Source: Alnus glutinosa (lineage: Eukaryota; Streptophyta; Magnoliopsida; Fagales; Betulaceae). Taken from it: DNA of 64,000 nucleotides. The position numbers and the translations under genes are program-made. Shown here in pieces: positions 21,277 to 32,730 of this stretch. Each line of letters opens with the position of its first letter. Positions within the stretch are counted from its first letter, which is position 1. The stretch is from assembly GCF_958979055.1 (NCBI RefSeq), contig NC_084888.1:33198804-33262803 (forward strand), read 5' to 3'. The notes beneath the pieces were generated by a model. It was given only the letters and a program-made list of their open reading frames with translations. It ran no database searches and had not been told where the DNA came from.

Positions 21277-22010
21277 GAGAAATGCTAGGGATACTTACAA
21301 ATTCTTACAAAAAAAAGTAAACATACTAACATAGCATGCATGTGGCATTTTATTAACTAAAAAAATTAAACACCTAGTATAATATTCCACGTCCACACTA
21401 AATCCAAGTGGAAGGTTGGATTCCACAAACTGACTTGCCCGTCCATGGCTTTCATTCCCAAAGGCCATGCACGGCTGGTGATGGGAGGTTGGGATAGATG
21501 GACGATTGGGGAGAAGGGAGAGATCCCGGGAGAGGACGGCGTGTGGGCAGCCCATGGTCGAGGTCGAGAGTTTTTGGCTTCCACCAAACCCACGCCGGTG
21601 TGCGTTGGTTTGGTTCGTCCAACCGGAAACCTAGATTCGGCTGGAAACTCACCTTTAAATTTGGAACGTCACTCATCCGGCCGTCCATCTGTCCTGATCT
21701 CAAAACGTCACAGATCCGGCCCACACTCAGGAGGATTGAGGAGATCCAAATCTCAAATGATCATTGATCCAAATCTCAATGATTACCTAGATTCGGCCGG
21801 TGTGGGTTACAAAAACCAAGATCCGGCTGGTTTGGTTGGTCCGGCCAATCGGCCGACGACTGGAGCTCTGAAACAGGCCATGGAAGTGGACGGCCGGCGA
21901 CTCGAGGGGAGAAGGGAATTTTTGTATTTTAACATTTATTCTATGTAAAACGCCACGTTAGTTTGTAAACTTCCTTTTGTAAAGGTTTGTAAGTACCCTT
22001 AGCGTTTCTC
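21277..22010. mobile_element. Mutator-like element with GC-rich cargo, inside NPF-A exon 4
   Basis: Inverted ends GAGAAATGCTAGGGATACTT and, reversed, GAGAAACGCTAAGGGTACTT, flanked by TTAGTTTTT at 21268-21276 and 22011-22019. Copies B and C lack it at the same exon position and so give the empty site. The interior (about 21435-21910) is clearly richer in GC than its neighbours and contains open frames of up to 167 codons. I do not recognise a gene in it; a captured host fragment (Pack-MULE) is likely. Confidence 0.8.
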
Positions 22011-22123
22011 TTAGTTTTTGGAGGTCTTCCACTTCTTCCACGGCACATAGCCTCCATGATCTTGCATACGAGCCGTCTAGTTGCATGTCACCTTCAGTTT
22101 TCAGTGCTGCATGATTCAAGAAT

Positions 22124-23814
22124 CTGCATGGAAAGTGGAGCAAGCACTAGCTAATTAAGACGTTCCACAAACAATATAATAGCTGCATGTCCAGTAAAAT
22201 TAAGGAAAAGTAAAAACCACTATTCTAATTAATATGGATATAATGGTAGGGATGTTGGATAGAACCCATCATGACGTGGAAGTTATTTCTACATTTCATG
22301 TGGCATATATGACATGTTTTAAGTGGTTTTTGATGTTAGCTATTTGAAAAAATAAAAGAAAAATCACTTAAAACATATCATGTTAACCAATGTAAAATAG
22401 GTGTGAAAAGTAGCATTAAGGCATCACTTTCTTGATTTCAGTATTACGAGTGCAAAAAATCTCAAGTCTTCACCTTTCCGCTTCAACAAATGTTCTTGGT
22501 AATTAATGAACTACTCTATCTTATCCTATTAATTGAAGTTGAGCATACAAAGTTGACGAATCTTGGGCGCCATTTAAATTGACAACCCAATTCTAATCTG
22601 TTTTTTTTTTTTTTTTTGTTGGATGAGTAAGCTTCGTTAAACCAACAAACGAAAAAACACACCAGATTTAACTGGTACTCATCTACACAAACAACAACCA
22701 AACTCCCTACTACTTGCAATTGATCACCTCAAAATATCACCATTAATTACAAAGCCAACTCATCTTTTTGTTTTATTGCATCTAACTAATGGTGTACATT
22801 GAATCACGCCATTTAAAAGTTTTATATGATTTGCCAATATATATATGCACTATTATATCTGTAAAATTTAATATGAATCATAAAGTAGAAAGAACCTGGA
22901 TCCTTTTATAATAGATGTTGATGGGGACCATATTAATTGCTAATATTATATCTTGATAAGGTGAAATGAAAAGGACGTGGATCCTTTTATAATAGATGTT
23001 GATGGGGGACGATATTAAATTTTAATTGCTAGTATGTATTAAATCTTGGTTGGTTCTAATAATTACTAAACCATGCACCTACGCCTATGATATTTGATCT
23101 TTTAATTTGCTTCATACTAATTTGTATTTGTATTTTTTTATTTTTTATCGTGGGGAGGGGTTGCTTCAAACTAAACACTACTGACTGTTCTTAGCAAAGG
23201 AGAAAAAAAGAGAGGAAGTTGATCGAAGAGTGAAACCTACGCAAAGAAGCAACAAGCTTATACTAGCTAGCAAGCTAGTAGCTTAATAATATCTAATTAT
23301 GTCTTATTATAATCTTGTCATGATAAGAAAGGTTTTGAGCCTGTTTGAATAAGTTTTCTAAAAATATTCTGTGTTTTGATTTTTTTGAAAAATATTTTCA
23401 AAAGTAACAAAAATTGAAAAGTGTTTTGTTTTCAAAGACTAATATATATCACGTTCAACTCATGTCCAAATATTATAATGTTTACGTGCATTGCATTGAT
23501 CCTTAGTTTTTTTGCACTCAATTATAGTATAAATTAATAAGTGCAAATCCAAAACAGTGATTTAGTTAAATTAATTACCAAAAACAAACATATGAATTTT
23601 CATCAATTTTCAAATTGCTGTTAGAATTCAGATATTAAATGTGAAAGAATCTCTATGGAACTCACATACCCAAAAACAAGTAGGCGGGTTGCTCGAGACT
23701 TGCTCAGATAAGTGAATTTTATAAGAAATCTCTCATATATATATATTTACTACACCAATTACTAGCAATTTAGATAACAAAATTTTCAGAAATAGTACTA
23801 TATATAACTCATAC
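22124..23814. other. intron 3 remnant of NPF copy A
   Basis: AT-rich sequence aligning in blocks with intron 3 of copies B and C ('ggatccttttataatagatgttgatggg' occurs twice near 22905 and 22978). No gene. Confidence 0.6.
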
Positions 23815-25304
23815 CTGAAACTTTTAGTTGGTGAACTGTCTTCCATTTTTAACATCCCGGTGGTGCCAAAATAATAATCCCGGCTTCCAGAAGCTCTCAA
23901 AATTTTCCTCTTCCTGATTGCTGTAACCATGACACCAGCTATGCTCGTGAAAGGGCTTCCCTTTGGCTTAACTCGGCGATAGAATCGCTTCCCCATGCAA
24001 TACAAGCACAACTAAGCCAATGGCATTTGCAATGGCACGTATTCCAAACCCTAATCCCCAGCCCACGTTGTCCTGAACATATACAATGGCAGTGAAGCTG
24101 ACGACATTAGCAATGTACAAGGTGAAGTAATACCAGCTGAAGAAAGCGCCCTGATCTTTGGTGATCTTGTCAAATTGTTCAGCTCCCATTAGCGCAATTG
24201 TGAAGCGTGTGCCTCCAATTTATATTAATATTTTTATGTTGTGAATAAAATTTAATTTTTTAAAATTAATATGATTGAATAAAAATATAAAAAATATTTG
24301 TAATTTTCCGTACGCGCCAAACACCGAAAAATAATTTCAATGAAAAATATATATATATATATATTTTTTTTTTCTGAAAAATGACTTTTCTGAAAATATT
24401 TTACGACGGAAACTATTTTACACCAAAACAAACGGAACATAAGTCAAAATTGTGATCATAAAGTGATCATGACCATCACTTTCAAAAGATTATGTAGCGA
24501 GTATATATAATTACATGAGAAAAGACTCTTGTACAACAGTTGTGTAACTGTTGTGCGGGTTTATAGACACATGAAGTGAGACCCATACGGTGCGACGTGC
24601 ACCAATCAGCTCTCATATTACATATACTATTCAACACCACTGTATTATTTTTTCCTTAATAAAATACATAAATATATATAGTGCAATTATCACTAGGCCA
24701 TAAAAAGATTTTGTGGTTGAAGCAGCTTAAAAGTTTCCAATTTGGCTTAGAAAAAAAAAAGTTGAAAACATTACCAAAAAGAAAAAAGATATAAAGAAAA
24801 AGATCATTACCAGTAAGGAAACAAAGGCAAAGGTGGTAACAACAGGGAAGGGGCCGAAGAAAGAGTCGGCAATGATTGCACCGACGACAGGAAAGAGACC
24901 GCCGCAAGTGAGTGAAATGTTGTATATTTTTGTAGCAGCTATTCTTTTCACGTTAAAGTCTGTCATTAGAAATACTATTAGATTCGCCGCCCACCCACCG
25001 GTTGCTATGGACAAACCCATCACGCTTCCTGCTCAAAGTGAGCTAATTTGCTATTTAGACCCACACAAAATGGAGGTGAATTTTGTTTTTAATAGTAGTA
25101 AAAAGTGATTGATGTGATGTAAAATAAAATAAATTTGTATAAAAAAATGAAAAAAAAAAAAACAAATTATTTTGTATTTGTATTTTTGGTTGAATAGTAA
25201 TAAAAGCTTAGTGAAAAAACAATGACTTGATTAAACAAAACTGAAAAAAATAACAAACGTACATAAAAGTTTTGACACGACAAAAACACTCATAAAAAAA
25301 CTGA

Positions 25305-25394
25305 GGGAGTGCCCTCACTAAGAGCCATGATTTCCCATATTAAATTAATAAATTCCATAATGTTGCACCTACTGCTTGACCTTCCTTTCCCGTT
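25305..25394. repeat. conserved NPF upstream block, unit A copy
   Basis: The block around 'agccatgatttcccatatt' and 'cctactgcttgaccttc' recurs upstream of copy B (31595-31685) and copy C (42776-42872). In unit A it stops at about 25390 and is joined directly to the broken RRM-like copy, marking a duplication breakpoint. Confidence 0.7.
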
Positions 25395-26300
25395 TTTACG
25401 ACAGCACTGACAACATCGATCCTCCTTTTGATCCCTTGTTGCCTGCTTGGTATTCTAATCCTAGGGTTGGGGTTCATCGATCCACCTCATCACATGGGGG
25501 CTTTACAAGTTTTGCCTCCTGATCATGTCAGTGGAGGAGGAGGGCCTTCGGAGATTTTGCAGGGTTTTGATCCTTATGATCTTTCGGTTCAGCGGCATAT
25601 TTTGAATATTGAAATCGGTGAGGTTTTGAGCCGGCTGAAGTTGAGCGCTGGTGATCATGATCAGGAAGAGAAAGAAGTCCCGCCAGATGATAGGACTATT
25701 TTCTTGAAATTCTCCAAAGGGTACCCCATCTCACAAAATGGAGTAATACTATTCGGCACACTTTCATCTCATCATAGTCCGACTTTCGTGCCCACATGGC
25801 ACATGCTTTTAAATCACGCCTAGTCCAAAACACGCATGGTTTCCCATCTCCCTCTCTCTCTCTCTCTCTCTCTCACTCCGGCCGGTCGTCCTTACCGGTA
25901 TCGGTAAGATCTAGACCAACCCCTCTCTCTATTTCTAGTGATTTCTGCTCCCCCCATCGATTTCTCTCTCCCCCTACATTTGGAATTTTTATTTTATTTT
26001 CCAACATGCTCTCCCTTCACCAGTTGAAAAATTTTGGGTAGCAGTGGGCTGAGGATTTTGGGTTGGGATGGAGAGTTTGAAAAATTTGGTGAAAATGTTT
26101 TTAGAAAAGGGAATAACCTGTAGGAGACGTGCAACAATGCGTGTTTGAGAAGCTTTCATATATTTTCTTTTAAAACATGTGCCACGTGGGCATGAAAGTC
26201 GGACTATGACGAAATAAAAGGGTGCCGGATAGCACTATAAGCACTACTCCACAAAATGAACTCAAAAGACTTCTTCACTAGGTATTTACCAAATTAGGCA
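25395..26300 (+). pseudogene. broken partial copy of the RRM-like gene
   Basis: Matches the 3' half of exon 1 of the gene at 17974-18764. It begins with 'cgacagcactgacaacatc', jumps over roughly 170 bases, then runs through DPYDLSVQRHILNIEIGEVL and DDRTIFLKFSKGYPISQN. It holds 54 in-frame bases absent from the intact gene (about 25513-25567, PPDHVSGGGGPSEILQG). A 509-bp Mutator-like element interrupts it at 25741-26249, after which 'aactcaaaagacttcttcactagg' completes the exon end at about 26281. The 5' half and exon 2 are missing. Confidence 0.85.
25741..26249. mobile_element. Mutator-like element, 509 bp, inside the broken RRM-like copy
   Basis: Inverted ends of about 75 bp, starting GAGTAATACTATTCGGCAC and, reversed, GAGTAGTGCTTATAGTGC and sharing 'CATAGTCCGACTTTC'. 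The 9-bp duplication CACAAAATG flanks it (25732-25740, 26250-26258). The intact parent gene at about 18734-18742 shows the single, empty CACAAAATG. A (CT)n tract sits inside at 25851-25874. Confidence 0.85.
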
Positions 26301-26770
26301 TATTCAAAACTTAATTCACGAAAAGAAAGTTGAGAAACGGATATATTTAAGCAAGAATTCAAGTTTACTTCCAAACAAAGCTAGGATATTCCCGAACTTA
26401 TAGTTTATAAACTGAAGTATTTTGGTTATTTTTGCTTTTTATCTTAAGATTTAACAAAAAAATCATAACGAAGAAGATGATTGAAATAGACTGATACATT
26501 GGATATATACCTGCATTGTAACTTTTAAAGTTAGAGGAGACATTGAAAAAGCCGTATGTGGTGGTAGTTTAAAGGGTAAATGAAGATTTACCTTGTATTT
26601 TTTTATTTCTTCATACATAGAAAATAGAAGGGAACAACTTCAAAAGGACTAGGAGAAAGAAAATACACTAGGTTTTGTAAACACTTTGCATTAAATTATT
26701 ATCAAATATTTGATAAGAAACCTCCTGATCGGACTCCCACCTAGATTAACCAATTTATAAAAGCCTGGTC

Positions 26771-29700
26771 TCAGTGAGCCAGCCCCGAAGGCCCATCATC
26801 ATGGTCCTCAACATGTTGGTACTTGAACATCTTGGCACAACCTAGAAAGTACCCAAAATTCAAAGCTCCAATCACTACCATCACCCAAAACACATTATCT
26901 ACTCTCCCATCGTTGATATTGTCTGGCAACCATCCTGTTGTTCTATCTATCAAATCTGTAATTGCTGTGCTTAGATAAAGCCCAATTCCAATCAACAATG
27001 ACACCATCGCCGTGGACGTGCTTTTTAGCGACTTTGGAAACTCTTGATAATACAGTGCAACTGTTCCTGGGAAATGGAATCCCTCACCAATGCCCATAAC
27101 GGCTAGCGGCAACACGAGCCACAGAGCTGACATGGGCACAACCATGCCGCCCGGCTCGCCCATGAGTTGATGGGTTCGGACCACATGGAGTCGTCTAGTT
27201 TCGATTAGGGCGGACCCCACCATGGCAAGGATGTTGACGACGTGGCCAATTCCGATACGCTGGAGGGGTGTCAAATGTTTGCGGGTCAGATTTTGCCATG
27301 TAGGGAGGAGGAAATTGTCGATGGTAAAGATTGAGATGGTTGTAGCTAAGAGGTTGAATACTAGGAAGGAGGAAGCTGGAATTTTGAAGTGGGGGCCGAG
27401 GTGGCGGTCCATTGTTAGGGCTTGGAGGATTGTGAGGCTGGTGAAAATACCTATTGCAGTGCCCAAGTAAATGCCAGTAGACCATATTGGAAGGATTCTA
27501 ATTAGTTTTTTGAGGTCTTCCACTTCTTCCACGGCACATAGCCTCCATGATCTTGCATACGAGCCGTCTAGTTGCCTATCACCTTCAGTTTTTAGTGCTG
27601 CACGATTCAAGAATCTGCATGGAAAGTGAAGCAAACACTTAAAAGAAAACTATTTAAAACACATCACCTATATAAAATAGGCAGTATTACTCTTATATAT
27701 TCTATTAATGACAAAAATTTCCTACAAGCCTACAACCTACATATAAAATTGACATGTATTTTTTAAACATGTGAGAAGCACATATTTTTTTATTAAATGA
27801 TATGCCAATATATACATGCATGTATAATTATATCTGAAAATCTAATACGAATCATAAAATGAAAAGAACCTTGATCCTTTTATAATGGTTGTTGATGGGA
27901 TGATATTAAATATTAATTGCTAATATTATATCTTGATTGAGTGAAATGGAGAGGACCGGATCCTTTTATATATAATAGATGTTGATGCGGACGATATTAA
28001 ATTTTAATTGCTAATATTATATATTGGTTGGTTGTAATAATTATTAATTAATTAAACCGGTCACCTACTCCTATCATGTTGATCTTTTGCTTCTTACTAA
28101 TTTGTATTTTTTTTTTATTGTAGGGAGGGGTTGCTTCAAACTAAATACTGTCCAATAAGTCATACGTACTGATCGAGGCTACACTCATCATCATGGCCCC
28201 GCAATATATATATATATATATGTTCAACTCATCATGTCCAAACATAATAATTTTTACGTGCATTTCATTGATCCTTAGTTTTTTGCACTCAATTATAGTA
28301 TAAATGAATAAGTGCAAATCCAAAACAGTGATTTAGTTAAATTAATTACCAAAGACAAATTTATGAATCGTCATCAATTTACTGTCACAATTCAGATAGT
28401 AAATGTGAGAGAATATCTCTATGGAACTCACGTGCCCCAAAATATGTAGGTGGGCTACTCAAGACCTGCTCGGATAGATGAATCTCATAATAAGCACTCT
28501 CTCATATATATATATATATTTACTACACGAATTGCTAGCATGCAATTTGGATAACAAATATTTCAGAAATAGTACTATAACTCATACCTGAAACTTTTAG
28601 TTGGTGAACCGTCTTCCCTTTTTAACATCCCGGTGGTGCCAAAATAATAATCATGGCTTCCAGAAGCTGTCAAAATTTTCCTCTTCCTGATTGCTGCAAC
28701 CATGACACGAGCTATGCTCGTGAAAGGGCTTCCCTTTGGCTTAACTCGGAGATAGAATTGTTTCCCCAATACAAGCACGGCTAAGCCGATGGCATTTGCA
28801 ATGGCACATATTCCAAACCCTAACCCCCAGCCCACGTTGTCTTGAACATATATGATGGCGGTGAAGCTGACAACATTAGCAATGTACAAGGTGAAGTAAT
28901 ACCAGCTGAAGAAAGTGCCCTGGTCTTTGGTCTTGTCAAATTGTTCAGCTCCCATCGTCGCAATTGTGAAGCGCGTGCCTCCAAGCCCTAGTGAAGCCAA
29001 CGTTAAGTTCACATAGAGGACTGCATATTGAAGATTTGACGGGGTTTCACAGGTGAGTGAGCCAATTGCACATCGTGGTGGCCTCAATGAATGTATTGTA
29101 GCCGTTAGGGTCAGCATGATCATACCCTGAATTCCTCACAAAGGAAATATATAGAATGAAAAGAAATGCTTTTAATTTCATCTATATACATATAAAATTT
29201 GTTGTAAGGATAAAGTTCGATTCTAAATTAGATTTCTTAAGTTTTTAGAACAAGTGATAATTTAATATTGTATTAGAACGAGAGGTCATGAATTCAAACC
29301 TTGACTCCGCAATCTAGCTACCCGATATTTTAGTTAAATATTTTACGTGTTGGGTTTCACTTGTTAAAGGAGAGTTTGAGCCCACATGTACGTAAAGGAA
29401 AGTGTTAGAACATTAATTAAATGATTAAATTCATTAATTCTAATCACCTTAAACTTTTGGAATAAATTATGATTTAACATGATTGATGACAATTCTTTCG
29501 ACACAATCTATTAAATTGATATGTGTTTAAAATACGTGTAATCGATCTTTACATGAATTTATAATTAGTTAGAATGAGAAAAGTCTCTCAAATTAGACTA
29601 AAAAAATTCCTTTAATGTAATTCAAAATAGATATGATATTCAGGTGCATTTTTAGTTCTCCAAGCACATTCATGTTAGAATGATGAAGCAGCATAAATTA

Positions 29701-30495
29701 AGCACATCTAGCTATCTGAAACAACCATTTCCCATCAATTTGAAATTGTATTCCTAGCACGTTATTTCATGAAGTCCCATCATTCATTGATCCATTGAAA
29801 ATGTATCCCTAGCCTTAATTCATGAAGTCCTATCCTTAGGCACCATTAAGAGATTTTCGGTAATTAATTCGACAGTAAATTGTTAGTAATAATTAATTTG
29901 TTGAAGGAGCCTCCATGCATAATTATGATAATTATGAGAAAGTGATGATGGACTTTCAAAAGAGTCTGTAGCGACTATATATATATATATATATATTACA
30001 TATACAATAACACCAGTACTGTATTACTTTTTGCTTAATAAATTACATAAATATATCAATAGTGCGATTATCACGAGGCCAAAAAAAGATTTTGTGGTTG
30101 AAGCAGCTCAAAAGTAAATTTCCACCGACCATTAGTTTAATTAATTAAGTTGAAAACATTACTGGAAAGAAAAAAGAAAAAGATAATTACCAGTAAGGAA
30201 ACAAAGGCAAAAGTGCTAACAACAGGGAAGGAGCCGAAGAAAGAGTCGGCAATGATTGCACCAGCGACAGGAAAGAGACTGCTGCAAGCAAGGACAACGT
30301 TGTATATTTTTGTAGCGGCTATACTTTTCACGTTAAACTCTGTCATTAAAAATACTATCAGATTCGCCGCCCACCCACCGGCGGCTATGGACAAACCCAT
30401 CACGCTTCCTGCTCAAAACAGTGCATTCACGCACGTTACTATTTAGAGTTAGACCAACCCAAAATGGAGGAGAAAGAGCTTAAGTTACAGCACCG

Positions 30496-30530
<35 letters not shown>

Positions 30531-30647
30531 TGTAATGAAGGGGAAGGTAATCCACCCTCCTCGTTTAGATTCCTTAGATGCATGTGGACCTTCTTCTCTG
30601 GGTGTAGTCTGCGTAGAAAGCTTCCCTTCAACGTGCTGCATTTCCAT
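26771..30647 (-). CDS. NRT1/PTR family transporter, NPF2.7/NAXT-like, copy B (intact)
   Basis: Four exons, 30647-30530, 30408-30191, 29126-28588 and 27614-26771, give 573 codons including TGA (572 aa), the usual NPF size. All junctions are GT-AG. This is a multi-pass membrane carrier of the MFS/POT class. Its wording (GGWITFPFIT, MGLSIAAGGWAANLIVFLM, LGLGGTRFTIATMGAEQFDK, NVVSFTAIIYVQDNVGWGLG) is closest, from memory, to the NPF2 nitrate-excretion (NAXT) branch, which works at the plasma membrane; nitrate or another anion as substrate is inference. The E-x-x-E-R/K motif usual before helix 1 in NPF carriers is not there: the site reads GSVMGLSIAAGG. An upstream out-of-frame ATG may affect its translation. 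Confidence 0.9.
30499..30526. repeat. (GA)n at the NPF-B exon 1 donor
   Basis: A GA run in intron 1 close to the donor of exon 1 (ends 30530). The equivalent run in copy C is shorter (40336-40355). Confidence 0.8.
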
Positions 30648-30651
30648 GGCT

Positions 30652-30696
<45 letters not shown>

Positions 30697-30730
30697 GCCC
30701 TTCAACGTGCTGCATTTCCATGGCTTCCTC
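30627..30730 (-). repeat. duplicated start-codon region of NPF-B
   Basis: The block 'ttcaacgtgctgcatttcca' followed by tggcttcc and a CT run occurs twice, 74 bases apart (30629-30656 and 30703-30730), separated by CT and CA microsatellites. The inner copy contains the real ATG (30647), the outer copy an ATG at 30721 in another frame. Copy C has only one. Confidence 0.85.
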
Positions 30731-30753
30731 TCTCTCTCTCTCTCTCGGTCCTC

Positions 30754-30761
30754 ATATATAA
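30754..30761 (-). promoter_or_regulatory. probable TATA box of NPF-B
   Basis: On the minus strand 'tgtttatatatgagg' lies about 110 bases before the main ATG. The related site of copy C reads 'gggtttatatgtgg'. Confidence 0.4.
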
Positions 30762-31007
30762 ACACAAACACGCGCGCGCCTACGTACACCCATCAACATC
30801 CGCATTATTTATAATCGCGTACATTTTAAGAAACAGAAAGGGACAAAAATAAGAAACTTACATAAAAGAAAGCCGAAGATACGATACATTTATAATTTTG
30901 TACGACTCTTGTACAAGTCTAATAAAATTTTTTAAAATTTGTATAATTTACATGTAGAAAAACAGATCTAATGGTTAATTTGAAAAAAAAATTGTTAAAA
31001 TTGTACA

Positions 31008-31038
<31 letters not shown>

Positions 31039-31385
31039 ACTGAGAAGGGACTGATAAAAGTTTTGACATGACAAAAACACTCATAAATATAAGAGACACG
31101 TATCTATCCCTTAATCATTTTGTATCCAATCCATGTAGAACTCAAATTTTAAATTCATTATTAAATTTGTGAGGTCTAATTAATTTGATAATAAATTTGA
31201 AAAAAATAAAGATTTTTTTTTTCAAATTAAATTGGAGAAAATTTTTCTAACCCAATTTATAAAAATATCATGCGTTTTAATTTTTTGCATATAAGAAACA
31301 CATATCTCTTTTAATTGGAAGGATAATATTGAAAGGCCGCATGTATTTTTAATAAAATTTCTTTCAATTTTATCCTTGCAATTTA

Positions 31386-31386
<1 letters not shown>

Positions 31387-31428
<42 letters not shown>
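31387..31428. repeat. poly(A) tract
   Basis: About 42 consecutive A. Confidence 0.9.
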
Positions 31429-31430
<2 letters not shown>

Positions 31431-31589
31431 TTTCTCACATGCAAAAAGACACATGATACTCTTATAGACCGAATAAGAAGAGTTAGGCCAATCCATTTTA
31501 GAAGAAAATTATGTCCATGTAAAAATAATTAAGATGAATAAAAAATAAATAAGATCGAGATGAATTTGTATCATTAATTCCCCTTAAAG

Positions 31590-32570
31590 AAAATGAGGAA
31601 GTGCCCCCACTGGCAGCCATGATTTCCGATATTGAATTAATAAATTCCCCCATGCTGCACCTACTGCTTGACCTTCTTTTCCCTTTTTTTTTTTTTTTTT
31701 AGGTAAAGTACTGGTGAATCCTATTCTTCAAGCTAGGACAAAATCCTGGTGCGGATTGGAGGCAATGAAATGTAGGTGGAGATCAGATTCATGGGCCCTT
31801 TCTCAATTATCTGTTCGTGTAACATTTAATGGAGTTGGATGTCATTCCCACTCTCGATCTGTCCCCTCTTTGTGGCTCGGTTTGGACTTCAAAGTAAGTC
31901 TATGGCACCAAAAATGGCTCCCCTAATCTATTACTGATTTATTTCATTTTTCCTACCTATGACTTCGTCGGCTAGGAATTTGTGAACTTTTGAAGTTGAG
32001 AAATGCTGTAATTCTCAAAAAGTTTCTCTAAGAATGAATATATTGGTTCTCAAGTAATGTGACACGTACATTTTCAAAACAAAATATTATAATATGGTGA
32101 CGTACACATCACTTAAGAATCAATTTTTGGAGAAAAAAAATGAAAAATATAGCATTTCTCAAACAAGTACTTAGTTTTGTTACTTTCAAAGGTAAATTTA
32201 TTTGGTTTTTAACGCAACATATACACCGTTAGGTTCGTAAAATCTAATATTAACTATAAAATAGATCATCTCCATTCTTATTCAACTTGAAAAATGGTGA
32301 TCAACAAGAGTACTAGACTTTTGGCATGTTACAGTACTTAAAAAAACCAAAAAAAATGCCGATAAATATTTCACATTTCCAACACTTCCTAGTTTTCGAC
32401 GCAAACTAATTAGGTGATTTACCCGTTGCCTTTAAAAGGGACAAAGAGACGGAAATTACCATTTATATCGGCATTTATTTTGGTTGTAGGAAAAATATAA
32501 GCCGATAAAAGCCCTATTTTTAGTAGCTAGTGGTTGGATGTTTGGAAATCTTTGATTACATTCAAAATCT
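31590..32570. repeat. NPF upstream region, unit B copy
   Basis: Long, mostly collinear match to 42770-43570 (unit C), e.g. 'gggccctttctcaattatct' and 'gataaatatttcacatttcc'. A roughly 200-bp stretch at 31965-32165 has no counterpart there; it begins 'gagaaatgctgtaattctc' and ends 'tatagcatttctc', so it is probably a MITE, but I see no clear target duplication. Confidence 0.6.
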
Positions 32571-32730
32571 TGCAAGAAACTGTCTAGAAAAGGGAACAAC
32601 TTTTCAAAAGGACCAGGAGAAAGAAAATACACTAGGTTTTGTAAACACTTGCATTAAATTATTATCAAATTGATAAGAAACCTCCTGATTGGACTCCCAC
32701 CTAGATTAACCAACTTATAAAAGCCTGATC

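Larger units (their letters stand above)
20527..25028 (-). pseudogene. NPF2.7/NAXT-like transporter, copy A (dead)
   Basis: Remains of a four-exon NRT1/PTR family transporter gene. Exon 4 (22123-20527) is split by a 734-bp Mutator-like insertion (21277-22010) and has frameshifts near 21150 and 20915. Exon 3 (about 24218-23815) has lost its first roughly 135 bases and has a 4-nt insertion near 23994 that breaks the frame. Exon 2 (25028-24811) is open, MGLSIATGGWAANLIVFL. Exon 1, present in copies B and C, is missing: homology fades upstream of 25080. No functional protein is possible without all these breaks being absent. Conserved pieces such as DYYFGTTGMLK and GIGEGFHFPGTV show its origin. 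Confidence 0.9.

Noticed and set aside
27195..27485. Frames overlapping NPF exon 4 in copies B and C (also 33164-33574)
   Set aside because: Shadows of the transporter frame in other registers.
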